A stretch of 64,000 nucleotides of DNA from Mauremys mutica (GCF_020497125.1 NC_059075.1:58175321-58239320), one strand, 5' to 3'. Shown: positions 23,501 through 32,872, counted from the first letter of the stretch. Notes: generated by a model not told the origin, from the sequence alone. Numbers and translations: made by a program.

Positions 23501-24298
23501 GCTTTCTTCCAGGCAGGTCCAGATGCTGACTTTGCTGTCAGTGCCTCTCATCTCTAGATCGAACTACTGCAGAACCCTAGATAGTGCTGCATCTTAGAAC
23601 TATTCAGAAGCTGAAGCTACTGTACAATGTGGTGTCAAACTTGTTTAAGCTCCATGGTTTGCACTGGTACCTTTTGGCTTCTAGGTTTTATTTAAGGTGT
23701 TTTGGACCTATAAAGTCCTATCTAAGAGACTGGTTCTCTTTCCACGTAATACTACCTTGATCAGTGGATGTGTTTAAGCTGGAGCTTTCTTGGTTTTATA
23801 AGAGTCTCCAGTGGTAGGAATCTCCACAAGACCCCTCAGGTTTGGACTCACTCCCCCATCTTGGTGGGAAGAGCACAAATTTGTTGACCTTAATTTAATG
23901 TTGCAAAACCCATCTTTTTATACAGACATCTGGAGAGGGCTGAGGTCATTGGGGCTTGGTTTCTTTTTACTTTCTCAGCATAGGGAGATTTTGATTTTGT
24001 AATGGCGTCTTGTTGGCTAGCTGTTTTGTATTTGCTGCTTTTTTTGTTATGACTATGTATTATAATCTTGGGGAAAAAAAAATCTCTGCATCGATTTAAA
24101 GTTACAGCTAAATTAACCACCATCAAATTTATAGTTTTAGGTAAATAAGTTTACCTGAGGAAACAGTAACAAAGTAAATAAACTTACCTCCTTCATGTTC
24201 TTATTAGTGGAATGAGAGATCCTTTTTCTGAGATCAATGTGACGACCCTTGGTATGCAACAGGTTCCATTTTCTAACATTGTGGGCTTCAGATGCCAT
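8483..24298 (-). CDS. KATNBL1: KATNBL1 coding region: nine coding exons, 302 residues
   Basis: Spliced minus-strand CDS: 24298-24188, 19970-19930, 19335-19056, 18037-17919, 17701-17651, 17549-17460, 16706-16617, 10829-10736, 8515-8483. Every intron is GT-AG, the exon lengths total 909 nt and phases agree throughout. The translation aligns along its whole length with vertebrate KATNBL1 as I recall it (human about 304 residues). Residues 1-144 are basic and low in complexity, with Lys/Arg clusters and a KEN tripeptide at 99-101. Residues 145-302 form the con80 domain, which in the family binds the p60 katanin ATPase. Known role of the family: a regulator of microtubule-severing katanin, nuclear in interphase and at spindle poles in mitosis. 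There are no in-frame stops, so the gene looks intact. One extra Thr (52/53) follows the exon 3/4 junction compared with mammals. The start ATG opens the conserved N terminus, beginning MASE. Confidence 0.96.
8630..8735 (-). mobile_element. Ancient repeat fragment, same type as 3600-3722
   Basis: Reads GTAGTGCCTAAGAGCTCTAG, then TCATGGACCAGGAGCCC and GGTGCTGTACAAACACAGAA, the reverse of the repeat at 3600-3722. It lies just upstream of exon 10 of KATNBL1. Confidence 0.6.
8741..8890. mobile_element. Mariner-type MITE (150 bp) with TA target site
   Basis: Near-palindromic element with ends CACCTCTACCTCGATAGAAC and, inverted, GTTATATCGGGGTAGAAGTG, flanked by TA at 8739-8740 and 8891-8892. Repeated CGTTATA/TATAACG words are typical. 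Same family as 45727-45933. It sits in the KATNBL1 intron between exons 9 and 10. Confidence 0.85.
8893..10735. other. KATNBL1 intron 9 remainder, nothing recognised
   Basis: A GC-richer patch at 9060-9450 and another at 9850-10240 carry short open frames without recognisable domains. No repeat family assigned. Confidence 0.5.
10736..10829 (-). CDS. KATNBL1: KATNBL1 exon 9 (94 nt)
   Basis: Acceptor CTTCCAG|AAATATT, donor GCTAAG|GTAATT. Encodes [20 protein letters not shown] and the following [11 protein letters not shown], essentially identical to what I recall of mammalian KATNBL1. The intron before it (10830-16616) contains the whole DIRS element. Confidence 0.97.
11249..11440. repeat. DIRS left inverted terminal repeat
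   Basis: Matches, in reverse complement, 16250-16448. Shared words include TTTCTCCAAGCAGTGTCCAT, TGACCCGCACAT and TCTCCTCGTG. Identity looks about 75-80% by eye, so the two repeats have diverged for a long time. Confidence 0.85.
11477..11571. repeat. DIRS internal complementary region, imperfect palindrome
   Basis: TGGAATACAGGTAGGGACCA followed by CACATCACAAAGAA at the left pairs with TTCTCTTTGAGTGATGGTCC followed by CTATGTGTATTCCA at the right. In DIRS elements such a region is complementary to the two terminal repeats and is thought to template completion of the circular DNA. The words also match the outer ends of this element (GGCCCCTAT...ATTCTACATG near 11260). Confidence 0.75.
11640..12230 (-). 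pseudogene. DIRS tyrosine recombinase remnant
   Basis: A frame at 12161-11979 carries a [19 protein letters not shown] segment that lines up with the [18 protein letters not shown] region of the better copy at 22.6 kb. The Arg box is destroyed here and frames are broken downstream. This is the last domain of the element. A working enzyme of this class would integrate circular DNA; this copy cannot. Confidence 0.7.
12468..14010 (-). pseudogene. DIRS reverse transcriptase and RNase H remnant
   Basis: Reading on the minus strand: a palm-region motif like DAHFHIDI (about 13860), the FILPFG-like segment (about 13760), and LDD (about 13655) where the polymerase YxDD box is expected, with a stop right after it. 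RNase H follows: [11 protein letters not shown] (about 13180), LSDNIATVV (about 13010) and [14 protein letters not shown] (about 12880), the TDAS...DN...ADxLSR pattern of DIRS RNase H. The [15 protein letters not shown] stretch near 12680 is the conserved linker before the recombinase. Several frameshifts and stops; inactive. Confidence 0.85.
14138..16066 (-). pseudogene. DIRS Gag-like ORF1 remnant
   Basis: Broken over at least four frames. Near the start (about 16010) a CxxC-type cluster, QCLYCLEKH, resembles the cysteine motif of DIRS ORF1 products. The best kept part (14569-14138) has [20 protein letters not shown], then [12 protein letters not shown], matching the alpha-helical C-terminal region of vertebrate DIRS Gag. 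Structural protein of the element's particle in the family; non-functional here. Confidence 0.75.
16250..16448. repeat. DIRS right inverted terminal repeat
   Basis: Reverse complement of 11249-11440. Contains ATGTGCGGGTCAATGGACAC, TGCTTGGAGAAAGCTT and CGGAATACACATAGGGATCA. It is upstream of the Gag region, so it would hold the element's promoter. Confidence 0.85.
16617..16706 (-). CDS. KATNBL1: KATNBL1 exon 8 (90 nt)
   Basis: Acceptor TTACAG|ATATG, donor GATGG|GTGAGT. Encodes [20 protein letters not shown] of con80, one of the best conserved stretches of the protein. It lies only about 170 bp from the end of the DIRS insertion. Confidence 0.96.
17460..17549 (-). CDS. KATNBL1: KATNBL1 exon 7 (90 nt)
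   Basis: Acceptor TTATTTTAG|TTTACAG; a downstream AG (TTTACAG|GAA) would break the frame with exon 6, so the upstream site is right. Donor GAAGA|GTAAGT. Encodes [20 protein letters not shown] and the following KSLLKSKYE of con80. Confidence 0.95.
17550..17650 (-). other. KATNBL1: KATNBL1 intron 6, 101 bp with A21 run
   Basis: The intron starts GTAAAA and continues as 21 A on the coding strand (plus-strand T21 at 17628-17648), directly after the donor. It ends TTATTTTAG. Among the shortest introns possible for a vertebrate gene. Confidence 0.85.
17651..17701 (-). CDS. KATNBL1: KATNBL1 exon 6 (51 nt)
   Basis: Acceptor ATCTCTAG|GATACAG, donor AGCAG|GTAAAA. Encodes [11 protein letters not shown], a conserved con80 helix. 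The donor is followed at once by a run of 21 A on the coding strand. Confidence 0.94.
17919..18037 (-). CDS. KATNBL1: KATNBL1 exon 5 (119 nt), start of con80 domain
   Basis: Acceptor AAATACAG|GTTTCTCAG. A second AG nine bases further in (TTTCTCAG|GAC) would drop residues VSQ while staying in frame. Donor GTGAG|GTAAAC. Encodes the con80 opening, with [21 protein letters not shown] and SISEL, helical segments typical of katanin p80 C termini. Confidence 0.95.
18330..18530. repeat. Unclassified ancient interspersed repeat
   Basis: Words such as GGGTGCCTAAAGTTAGG, GCACCTGCAAATCTCCCAGA and CTTCCATGGGAGCTGCTTGA match a pattern common in reptile genomes (…ccattgacttcagtgggagttgctgg…). Family not certain. 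Confidence 0.5.
19056..19335 (-). CDS. KATNBL1: KATNBL1 exon 4 (280 nt), basic linker with KEN box
   Basis: Acceptor TTGCAG|AAC, donor GAG|GTAAGT. Encodes residues 51-144, including the family signatures [26 protein letters not shown] and SGFFSE. Lys/Arg clusters (CKKK, YRKK) fit a nuclear localisation region. The KEN tripeptide at residues 99-101 matches the APC/C-Cdh1 degron consensus. An open frame continues 14 codons past the donor into the intron, but the family residues VSQ are encoded at the start of exon 5, so the GTAAGT donor is correct. Confidence 0.96.
19930..19970 (-). CDS. KATNBL1: KATNBL1 exon 3 (41 nt)
   Basis: A very short exon with acceptor CCATAG|GGT and donor AACAG|GTAGGAG. 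It encodes 13 codons plus two bases and contains the conserved KKSPKQLA segment. Phase 0 to 2 fits its neighbours. Its size means automated gene finders could miss it. Confidence 0.93.
19971..20920. other. KATNBL1 intron 2, part without recognised elements
   Basis: AT-rich intronic sequence; no domain, RNA gene or repeat recognised. Confidence 0.5.
20925..21050. mobile_element. Fragment of a GTCTACA-type MITE
   Basis: Begins GGTTTGTCTACATGAACGAT and contains a TAGCCTGCTATGGACGAACA segment, words of a non-autonomous DNA transposon common in turtles. Only one end is recognisable; it abuts the hAT fragment. Confidence 0.5.
21051..21655 (-). mobile_element. 3' end of an autonomous hAT transposon
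   Basis: Minus-strand orientation. The right end of the family (TAGGACTGTTGATTAACTGC on the plus strand) is followed inward by the AT-rich 3' UTR and then coding sequence ending with the stop at 21447-21445. The last codons read [12 protein letters not shown] then [15 protein letters not shown], the hATC dimerisation region of hAT transposases. Upstream codons are out of frame, and the element is cut at about 21655, next to an A17 run. Confidence 0.75.
21677..22905 (-). mobile_element. DIRS-type element fragment: recombinase and 3' terminal repeat
   Basis: The left part (about 21677-21890) is the terminal repeat of another DIRS subfamily (ACTGGTGTTCTTCGAGATGT, then GTCCATTCCATATTAGGTG). At 21950-22035 lies a complementary-region palindrome, where GTCCATTCCATATTAGGTG recurs at 22014. 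The recombinase remnant follows. Truncated at about 22905, so reverse transcriptase and Gag are missing. Same orientation as the larger DIRS copy. Confidence 0.82.
22180..22890 (-). pseudogene. DIRS tyrosine recombinase remnant, with Arg and HxxR boxes
   Basis: The frame at 22890-22534 contains [20 protein letters not shown], the first Arg box of tyrosine recombinases (phage-integrase fold). The frame at 22380-22180 contains AHSTR, the His-x-x-Arg box. The two lie in different frames, so at least one frameshift separates them. The catalytic Tyr region downstream is not clear. Confidence 0.78.
23255..23790 (+). mobile_element. L2-type LINE fragment (C-terminal reverse transcriptase region)
   Basis: Plus strand. 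[11 protein letters not shown] near 23305 matches the NxLxLNxxKT motif of L2/CR1-clade reverse transcriptases, and [15 protein letters not shown] near 23660 matches the LHWLPVxxRIxFK motif near their C terminus, followed by PIKS for the YKAL-type segment. The frame is broken many times. Edges approximate. Confidence 0.65.
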
Positions 24299-24312
24299 AA
24301 TCTCCTAAATCC
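24188..24312 (-). CDS. KATNBL1: KATNBL1 exon 2, carrying the start codon
   Basis: The ATG is at 24298-24296. 37 codons follow to the GAG|GTAAGT donor (exon end 24188). The N terminus keeps the MASE and TNKNMKE segments of the family; the middle is more diverged. The acceptor is either CTAG|GG (exon start 24312) or TTTAG|GAG (24304), leaving 14 or 6 nt of 5' UTR in this exon. Both have weak pyrimidine tracts, so the 5' edge is less certain than the donor. Confidence 0.9.
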
Positions 24313-25577
24313 CTAGTTTTCAAGACAATTTACAAATTAGGGAATTGAATTTTTAAATGTCAATGAATTTTAAAAATTCAGTTTTTACCTACAGATCTTA
24401 GAGATTGTTACGACAATTAAAAATAACTACACAAATCCACAAAACATTCTAGGTAATTTACAAAATTTAGGGGTGCCATCATTTAGCAGACATTAAAATG
24501 AGGTCTTATCACTGGTGGCAGTCATGGAGAACATATGAAGTTTCACCCTTTGTCTACTTTATTTGTAAGCATTTAGTGGGAGGAACCTTATCTAAGGCAC
24601 TTGGGAGACTGGTGCTGCCATACAAAACAACAAACTTTGGATAAACACCTTGCAACAATACTGCATGGCTAATATTTTATGAAAAAAGTGTTAATTTGAT
24701 TTCAAACTTCATCTCAAGTTAATCATTTCTGCTACTAGCTCACAGGGCTATCATCTAGAAGAAAATCTAAACAATTCTACTAGGAAAGAAAACACAGACA
24801 GCAATTGGATGCACAAGATTCAGAAGGAAAGGAAGAACATCTAAGCTCTATGCAAGAGGGAAGATAAAATGCAGGGGTGGGGAGTGGGTGGGAAGGGTGA
24901 GTGGAAGGGAAGGAGGAAGTTAAGTAGGGTCAAAATGTAAGTCACCCATAACAAAGACCTACCTACATTTGGTAGGTAGGTGCCAGTTTCAAGTTAACTG
25001 ATCTTTAAAATCTTTTCACTACTAGTTTTTAGCATGCAACATTAAGTTATAGACAGACACCGGGTAATGCATTTCATTTAAAAACTATAGCTTCTCCCCT
25101 GCCCCCCGATACATTGCCTAGAAGAACATGCCAACTGTAGAGAGATACAAGTATTTGTCAGTAATAAGTACAATAGCCAAACAGTTCTGTAGAAAGTGCT
25201 TACCAGGGATGTTTACATTTTTACTTGCTGCATACAATATTACAGAAAAACGACAAGTTTATTATGAATAGGACACCACATCAAAGAAATCCATGAACCA
25301 GAGAATGTGGTATTTATCTACACACGGAAAATCCACTGCAGAAGAATGCATTCATAAGGTTACAATATCTTACAGTATGTTAGATACCAGCCCATAAGGA
25401 GAACTTTACTGTTTAAACAAACTGAAGTCCTAATGATTAAACAAACAAGTATTAAAAATATGATGGGAAATTAGTTTGTTATTTGTTCATAAAACATTAG
25501 AATCAATATCTTTGTTAGCAGCTTCAACAGAGAAAGCTCATGGAGGCTACTCTCCCCCTTCACCCTTAGAAGGCAGT
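24313..25577. other. Start of KATNBL1 intron 1 (3' side), nothing recognised
   Basis: AT-rich sequence between exon 2 and the hAT MITE. A purine-rich patch at 24860-24930. No gene seen. Confidence 0.5.
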
Positions 25578-25585
25578 CTGTAGAT

Positions 25586-26248
25586 CAGGGGGTGGCAAAC
25601 TACGGACCAGGCTCACCAGCCGTTTTAATCCGGCCCTTGAGCTCCTGCTGGGGAGCAAGGTCAGGGACCGCTCCGCGTGGCTCCTGGAAGCAGCGGCATG
25701 TCCCTCCCTCTGGCTCCTACGCCTAGGGGCAGCCAGGGGGCACTGCTCCGCACGCTGCCCCTGCCCCAAGTGCCGCCCCAGGAACTGTGACCAATGGGAG
25801 CTGCAGGGGAGGCACCTGCAGACGGGTCAGTGCGCAGCAGAAATGTCTGGCCTCGCCTCCATGTAGGAGGCAGAGGGAGATGTGGCATGCTGCTGCTTCC
25901 AGGAGCCGCTTCAGATAAGTGCTGCCTAAAGCCTTCACCTCTGAACAACTCCACCACGCCCCAACTCCATGCTCTGGCCCTGATCCCCATGCTGCCCTCT
26001 GAACCCCTTGTCCCAGCCCAAAGCACCCTCCTACACCCCAAACCCCTTATCCCCAGCACCACCGCAGAGCCTGCAGCCCCCACTGCAACCTGAACTCCTC
26101 ATTTCTGGCCCCACCCCAGAGTCTGCACCCCCAGCCAGAGCCCTCATCCCCTCTCACACCCAACCCCAATTTCGTGAGCATTCATGGTCTGCCATACAAT
26201 TTCTATACCCAGATGTGGCGCTCGGGCCAAAAAGTTTGCCCACCCCTG
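25586..26248. mobile_element. hAT MITE with perfect 8-bp target duplication
   Basis: Left end CAGGGGGTGGCAAAC, right end TTTGCCCACCCCTG inverted, flanked on both sides by CTGTAGAT (25578-25585 and 26249-26256). The GC-rich interior has GGGCCAAAAAGTTTG at the right end and no transposase. Open frames on either strand are composition artefacts. A related but different subfamily is at 53189. Confidence 0.9.
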
Positions 26249-26256
26249 CTGTAGAT

Positions 26257-28929
26257 GAAGGTTGAAATGCTGTGGCAAGGTAGGATGGTGAAATTTGGAC
26301 TTCTACTATTTGCACTGTACTCATTCTAGAGATAAATTGAGATCTGTGTCTGGCACCTTTCACTAGCATTAAATTAAGGCTAGCCTCTACTGTGAGGCCT
26401 ACAAACCCATGACAGCTGACAATATGTGGGCAGGAGGTAAGGTGTGACTACTGCTTACTGTGGAAAAACTTGCTTGTTTCACTGTTAGATGTGAACGTAA
26501 GCATCTTTGTTCCGTATGTAATCTATTCCTGACAGTACTCTTTCACACAAATGGTGTAATAAAAATGAGCAATAATTAGATACTGCATTTAAATATACTG
26601 TTTAATAGTAGTGCCTTTTACATTACCTGCTATGTAAATGTATATGTAATATGAAAAAATTAAAGATATAAGAAAGCTACCAGTGGCACAGTTAGAAATT
26701 AATGCCCTACAGCATAAACCTAATTAAGTAGTCTTAAATCAATCATAAGTATATTAAATGCTGATCACTAAAATAATAAAAACAAACAAAAACAAACAAC
26801 ACACAAGCTATTGTTGATGCAATAGCATATCAGTTTGGTCAATGACATCACAGTGTCATTGAAGTAGGAAGATAATCTGGGGATATCCAGGAAAACTAAT
26901 CTGAAATAACTAAGGGTGTGAATCTGAAGTGGATCAGTTAGACCACATTAAATCACTATGGGAACACTCTCACTCAGAATTAAAGTGGCTTTAATGCAAT
27001 TTAGCTTCATTCACTTTGTTATTCACTTCATACCCCTAGTTATTTCGCTTTCCTGGGTGTTCCCATGTAGGCAAGCCCTGTAATAACCAATGCCAAATCT
27101 CTGGGTTAGGGAATGCAGTTCAGCAGTCACATTCCATGAAAAAGTCAAAAAGAAAAAACTGATCATCTCGTAGTAATAATCGATCAACTTTCCATACTGA
27201 AAGATTTGCTGAAGATTAATATTTAAAAGAAAAAACGTAAGCAAAAATAAAAAAACATTCATCCAATAAAAACTGTCACTTTTAATAGTGTTACAAAGAG
27301 AATGAGCTTCACTAACACTTGTAATGAACGGAACATTTCTCAGTTGCCAGACTTTAGACATTGTTTTTGAATTGCATTTATTGGGAATTTTATTTAATTA
27401 TAATTCTGTATCTTCCTTTTGAGATGATCATATATTTATAAGTGATCTCTTGCTATCATAAATCTACTTTCTGGACCTTTTAACAGTTAAAAAACTGCTC
27501 CAATGTGAAGTTTGGAATACAATGTCTGTGCAGAGAATCATGTTTTTTGAAGCTATATGTTTAAAAAAAAATGCAACTTAGAAACAAAAGTTAAGTCAGG
27601 ATTTTTAAGGGACTTTAGCTTTAATAATAGTTTGTTATGAGCACCAATCAATTTTCAGGACACTCATCTGATAAGAATTGAAGATTTTACAATAATATCT
27701 GTACAAAGACAAGTATGTTGATGCTCCAAACATCTAACTTTTCACCATACCTACTTGCAGGTCCTGCTCAGGTGCTATATTACCCAAGTGGACTACTCAC
27801 ATTTCAGTTATTCCAAAACTAAGAAGTATTTACATAACTACAGCCATTCTTAAGAACTATTAGTACCAAATGGATAATAAGAAAACTAAACAAGTAAATA
27901 TAAACTGAAATACTTTTATAATACATAAAAAATGTTAATGACCCTAATTATTAAGATACATGAATAGACAAATTATGAATACATACATTTTAGAACAAAA
28001 TATTTGAAGAATCCATTTCCCTTTTACTTACATGCTAAAATCCAAGTTCAAAGTTCTGTTCTCCCGTAAAATCTGACAGCCTCAAAAACAAGCATAAGAA
28101 ATGCAGGCTCTCTTCTGTTTATGCTGCCATTAATTTTTACAAGAAAGGCACACAACTGTACATGTAGGCCATGGCAATCTTCTCCATTAAAGTATATTTA
28201 TTGTAACTTTAAGATTATGGTTTGGATTAAGATAGTAAGCCATTTTTTGCAACTATGCTTTTAAAAGAAGAAATTCAGTTCACCTTTAATCTGAGAACAT
28301 GTTTACCTGGGTTGAAGTTCGACAGTGCAATTGTTCCAATAGACCAAATGATGTCTTAATTCTATGATGAACAACTCATTCATTAAATAGAAAAAAAACA
28401 AAACAAAAAACAAACAAACTCAAAACAAACCCACATAACCCCTGCTTTGCCCTCCTCCCTCCCCACCTTCAGTGTGGATCTTTGGAATGTTTAAAATTTA
28501 AATCTAAAGTGACCAAATACCATACTTTTACCCCTTCTAGTTAATGCTTACTGTTCCATTACCCTTCAGGAGGTAGCTAGTTCGATGCTCAAGTCACTGC
28601 TACTATAGTTATCTTGTACAGAATTATAAGTTTTATGTTTTGATACATCGTTTAGAAGGGTCACAGACAACAGTTTGGAATCTAGACACTTGGATTATTT
28701 TTAAATATTCTCTGTAACAAGAGAGCAGCCCAGTCTTATTAGTTCAAAACAGTAACATCAATTAAAATTGATGAAAGTTACATGCAAGTGTCAGGGAGAG
28801 AGCACACTTAAATCTGAAAGCTTTATCTTATTTCATCTATGCAAACCTTTCATAATAAAAGCGGAAACCCACCTAAAGTTGTTGAGTTTTATTAACAATG
28901 CAGAACTAAACCCAGGTGCACAAACCTAT
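26257..28929. other. KATNBL1 intron 1, long stretch without recognised elements
   Basis: About 2.7 kb of AT-rich unique-looking sequence. A frame at 27361-27023 (minus, 112 codons) is Phe-rich with no domain and is not supported as a gene. Confidence 0.5.
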
Positions 28930-28932
28930 TGA

Positions 28933-29202
28933 GGCCATGGCTACACTTGCAAATTTGCAGCGCTGCAGCAGGGTGTGAAAACACACCCTCTCCAGCGCTG
29001 CAAATTGCGGCGCTGCAAAGCACCAGTGTGGTCAAAGCCCCAGCACTGGAAGCTCGGCTCCCAGCGCTGTACGTTATTCCCCACAGGGAGGTGGAGTACG
29101 GACAGCGTTGGGAGAGGCGCTTTGACTACACTTAGTGCTTCAAAGCGCTGCCGTGGCAGTGCTGCTGCGGTAGCGCTTTGAAGTGCAAGTATAGCCATAG
29201 CC
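28933..29202. mobile_element. Harbinger-like MITE with TGA target duplication
   Basis: Ends GGCCATGGCTACACTTGC and, inverted, GCAAGTATAGCCATAGCC. TGA directly repeated at 28930-28932 and 29203-29205, the 3-bp duplication size of PIF/Harbinger. The interior is full of CAGCGCTGCAA-type palindromic words (AGCGCT). Related to 35654-36729. Confidence 0.82.
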
Positions 29203-29205
29203 TGA

Positions 29206-29836
29206 GTGTTGCATGACGTGTCAACCTCTCTTTCCTCATGTGGGACCTAAGTTTTTTGCTATCATGAACAGAGAGAAGGGGTAATGGGCAGCAGCCTGAA
29301 GCCATACTTTAATGTTTGATGTCTTTGGAAGATAGTTGCTCAGGGATCTGCCACATCTTCCCTCTCCCCAACTGCCATTTAACCACCAGCTGGTTTCATT
29401 GCTGTACACTACACTGTACTCAGATTTTCTCTTGGTGCAATGCATTCTGGGGCATAAGAACTCAGAATAAGGTACTGGAAGCCCGCAGCAGGGTTTCACT
29501 CCCATTGCTGTCAAATGGGGGCATCAGCAGGAAATCTATTCTTAGAAAAATCTTTTCAATTTGGGGTAGGGAGGGTACAGGAGTGGAAAGAGGAATGAGT
29601 GGCTTTACCTTGCAGGTTACTGGAAGTCCACATTTTGGGGGCAGGAGGTAGTCAGATCCCAGCCATGGTTTTGGTTCTGAAGCATATAAGAAATTAAGCA
29701 GCTTGGGCAGAGTTTCACATACTTAGTCTATTCAGTAAAACTCTAAGGAAGTGATCTTAAACAGAGATGGTATCCACTAAACTAATCAAACTGCCAAGTT
29801 CTACATAGTTGAATTTATCAAACATTGCCTCTCTCT
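29206..29836. other. KATNBL1 intron 1, nothing recognised
   Basis: A 111-codon frame at 29316-29651 has no recognised domain. No repeat assigned. Confidence 0.5.
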
Positions 29837-30192
29837 GGCCTGGTCTACACTATGAGTTTAGGTCGAATTTAGCAGCATTAAATCGAATTAACCCTGTACC
29901 CATCCACACGACAAAGCCATTTTTGTCGACATAAAGGGCTCTTAAAATCAATTTCTGTGCTCCTCCCCGACGAGGGGAGTAGCGCTGAAATCGACATTGC
30001 CAGTCCGAATTAGGGTTAGTGTGGATGCAATTTGATGGTATTGGCCTCCGGGAGCTATCCCACAGTGCACCATTGTGACCGCTCTGGACAGCAATGTGAA
30101 CTCGGATGTACTGGACAGGTAGTCAGGAAAAGCCCCGGGATCTTTTGAACTTCATTTTCTGTTTGCCCAGCGTGGAGAGCTGATCAGCACAG

Positions 30193-30667
30193 GTGACCAT
30201 GCAGTCCCAGAATCGAAAAAGAGCTCCAGCATGGACCATATGGGAGATACTGGATCTGATCACTGTATGGGGAGACAAATCCGTGCTATCAGAACTCCGT
30301 TCCAAAAGATGGAATGCCAAAACATTTGAAAAAAATCTCCAAGGCCATGATGGACAGAGGCCACAACAGGGACTCAACACAGTGTTGCGTGAAACTTAAG
30401 GAGCTGAGACAAGCGTATCAGAAAGCCAAAAAATCAAACGGACGCTCTGGGACAGAGCCGCAGACATGCCGGTTCTATGCTGAGCTGCAGGCCACCACTA
30501 CCCCACCCCTGTCCGTGGACACTGATGATGGGGTATTCTCAGTCACCATGCCTGAGGATTTTGTGGACGGGGAAGATGAGGAGAGGGAGGAGGAGGATGA
30601 CAACAAGGTTGAGGAGCCACACAGCACACCGTTCTTCCCAACAGCCAGGATCTTTTTCTCAGCCTGA
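30193..30667 (+). pseudogene. Harbinger Myb/SANT-like protein, frameshifted
   Basis: First part (from 30199) reads MQSQNRKRAPAWTIWEILDL and on through ELRSKRWNAKTFEKN, a Myb/SANT-like DNA-binding fold with its spaced Trp residues. A frameshift at about 30320-30360 moves it to a second frame that continues MMDRGHNRDSTQCCVKLKEL, then RQAYQKAK and EPQTCRFYAEL, and ends in an acidic tail (30560-30620). In this superfamily the protein helps bring the transposase to the ends and into the nucleus. Inactive because of the frameshift. Confidence 0.85.
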
Positions 30668-30833
30668 CTGAAATACCCTCCCAACCCTCCCAAGACGGTA
30701 TCCCGGACCATGAAGCCGTAGAAGGGACCTCTGGTGAGTGTACCTTTGTAAATATAAAACATGGTTTAAAAGCAAGTGTTTTTTAATGATTAATTTGCCC
30801 TGAGGACTTGGGATGCATTTGTGACCAGTACAG

Positions 30834-32625
30834 CTACTGGAAAAGTCTGTTAATGTGTCTGGGAATGGAGCGGAAATCCTCCAGGGACATCTCCATGAAG
30901 TTCTCCTGGAGGTACTCTAAAAGCCTTTGCAGAAGATTTCTGGGGAGAGCAGCCTTATTCCATCCTCCATGGTAGGACACTTTACCACGCCATGCTAGTA
31001 GCAAGTAATCTGGTATCATTGCATGACAAAGCCTGGCAGCATATGGTCCCGGTGTTTGCTGGCATTCAAGCAACATCCGTTCTGTGATATCCTCCGGAGA
31101 GTGATATCGTTCATGGTAACCTGGTTGAAATACGTTAATTTAATTAAGGGGACATTGATAGGTGGCTGTTCTTACTGGGCTGTTTGCCTGCGGCTGAAAA
31201 GAAATCCTCCCTGCAGTTAGCCAAGCAGTTCGGGGGGGCATCGGCACTGAGCTGTTCACGTTTGGCTAGCAGGGATCTTCTCTGATATCAGACATGCGGT
31301 GCGGTGGGGGGAGGGTTAAAGCGTCATCCCAGATGAAAAGGGAGAGGGGTAGTTTGGTTTCTGCTACTGCATGTTAACACGAAAACCGCAGCCCTAAATG
31401 GACAATTCAACGGGCTTTGCTTGGTATGGGAAAGGAGGGCGCTGCTGTTATGAAGGTTGCAGAAGCCAAAAGACTATGACTTCCCATGGCCGCCTGCAAG
31501 CCGAATTCTGTTGCCCGGCGTGTTTGATGTCTAACACCAAAGCCGCAGCAACTCAATATAAGATGCAAAAAATCACCTTGTACCGAAATCACATGTGCTA
31601 CGTAATGTGAATAGTGTTCACCGTGAAACAGTATACCCGTTGTTCTGTAAAATGTATCTTTTTAAATACTTCTCTCCAGTTATTTTCTGGTCTGGGAAGT
31701 AAATCCCTTCCTGCAGCCATTTAAACAGACCAGAGTTCCTGAAGATGCGAGCATCATGAACCTTTCCCGGCTATCCCACGTTGATGTTGGTGAAACATCC
31801 CTTGTGATCCACCAGTGCTTGCAGCACCATTGAAAAGTACCCCTTGTGGTTTATGTACTGGCTGCTTGGTGGTCCGGTCCCAAGATATGGATATGGGTTC
31901 CATCTATCATCCCACCACAGTTAGGGAATCCCATTGCAGCAAAGCCATCCACTATGACCTGCACATTTCCCAGAGTCACTACCTTTGATAGCAGCAGTTC
32001 AGTGATTGCATTGGCTACTTGCATGAAACCAACCCCCACAGTAGATTTGCCCACTCCCAATTGATTCCTGACTGACCGGTAGCTGTCTGGTGTCGCAAGC
32101 TTCCAGAAGGCTATCGCCACTCGCTTGTGAACTGTGAGGGCTGCTCTCATCTTGGTATTCTTACGCTTCAGGGCAGGGGAAAGCAAGTCACAACGTTCCA
32201 TGAAAGTGCCCTTACGCATGCGAAAGTTTCACAGCCACTGGGAATCATCCCAGACCTGCAACACTATTTGATCCCACCAGTCTGTGCTTGTTTCCTGGGC
32301 CCAGAATCGGTGTTCCACTGCATGAACCTGCCTCATTAACACCATGATGTCCACATTGCTGGGGCCTGTGCTTTGAGAGAAGTCTGTGTCCATGTCCTCA
32401 TCACTCTCGTCGCTGCGCTGCCATTGCCTCCTCGCCTGTTTTTTCAGCTTCTGGTTCTGCATAAATTGCATGATAATGTGCGAGGTGTTTACAATGCTCA
32501 TAACTGCTGCGGTGAGCTGAACGGTGAATGCTTGCCATGCTACGGCATCTGCTCGGGCAATCCAGGGAAAAGGGCGCGAAAGGATTGTCTGCCGTTGCTT
32601 TCACGGAGGGAGGGTTGACTGACAT
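30834..32625 (-). pseudogene. Harbinger DDE transposase (HARBI1-like), broken
   Basis: N-terminal part at 32501-32229 (an HAVEHRFWAQETSTDWWDQI stretch), then 32219-31851 with VHKRVAIAFWKLATPDSYRS, VGKSTV helix-turn-helix, and MIDGTHIHI, the first catalytic Asp of the DDE_Tnp_4 family. A frameshift occurs near 32225 and again near 31850. C-terminal remains at 31076-30834 read HAMIPDYLLLAWRGKV. The remaining catalytic Asp and Glu are not in one frame. The region equals a HARBI1-type nuclease in cut-and-paste transposition; not functional. Confidence 0.85.
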
Positions 32626-32872
32626 TTACCCATAACCACCTAACACAATTTTTTGGCCCCATCAGGCATTGGGAGCTCAACCCAGAATTCCAATGGGCAG
32701 CGGGAACTGTGGGATAGCTACCACAGTGCACCGCTCCGAAAGTCGATGCTTGCCACACACACCGGACACACACTGCCGAATTAATGTGCATGCGTGCACT
32801 CGACTTTATACAATCTGTTCCCAAAAATCGACTTCTGTAAAATCTGAGTAATTTGGTAGTGTAGACATACCC

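Larger units (their letters stand above)
29837..32872. mobile_element. PIF/Harbinger transposon, autonomous-type layout but mutated
   Basis: Ends GGCCTGGTCTACACTA and, inverted, TAGTGTAGACATACCC, about 3.0 kb apart. The two genes expected of the superfamily are present and converge: a Myb/SANT-like protein on plus (about 30.2-30.7 kb) and a DDE transposase on minus (about 32.6-30.8 kb). Both are broken. Flanking triplets are TCT and TCC, so a 3-bp duplication is only partly kept. The same terminal regions occur at 55977-58203. Confidence 0.88.
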
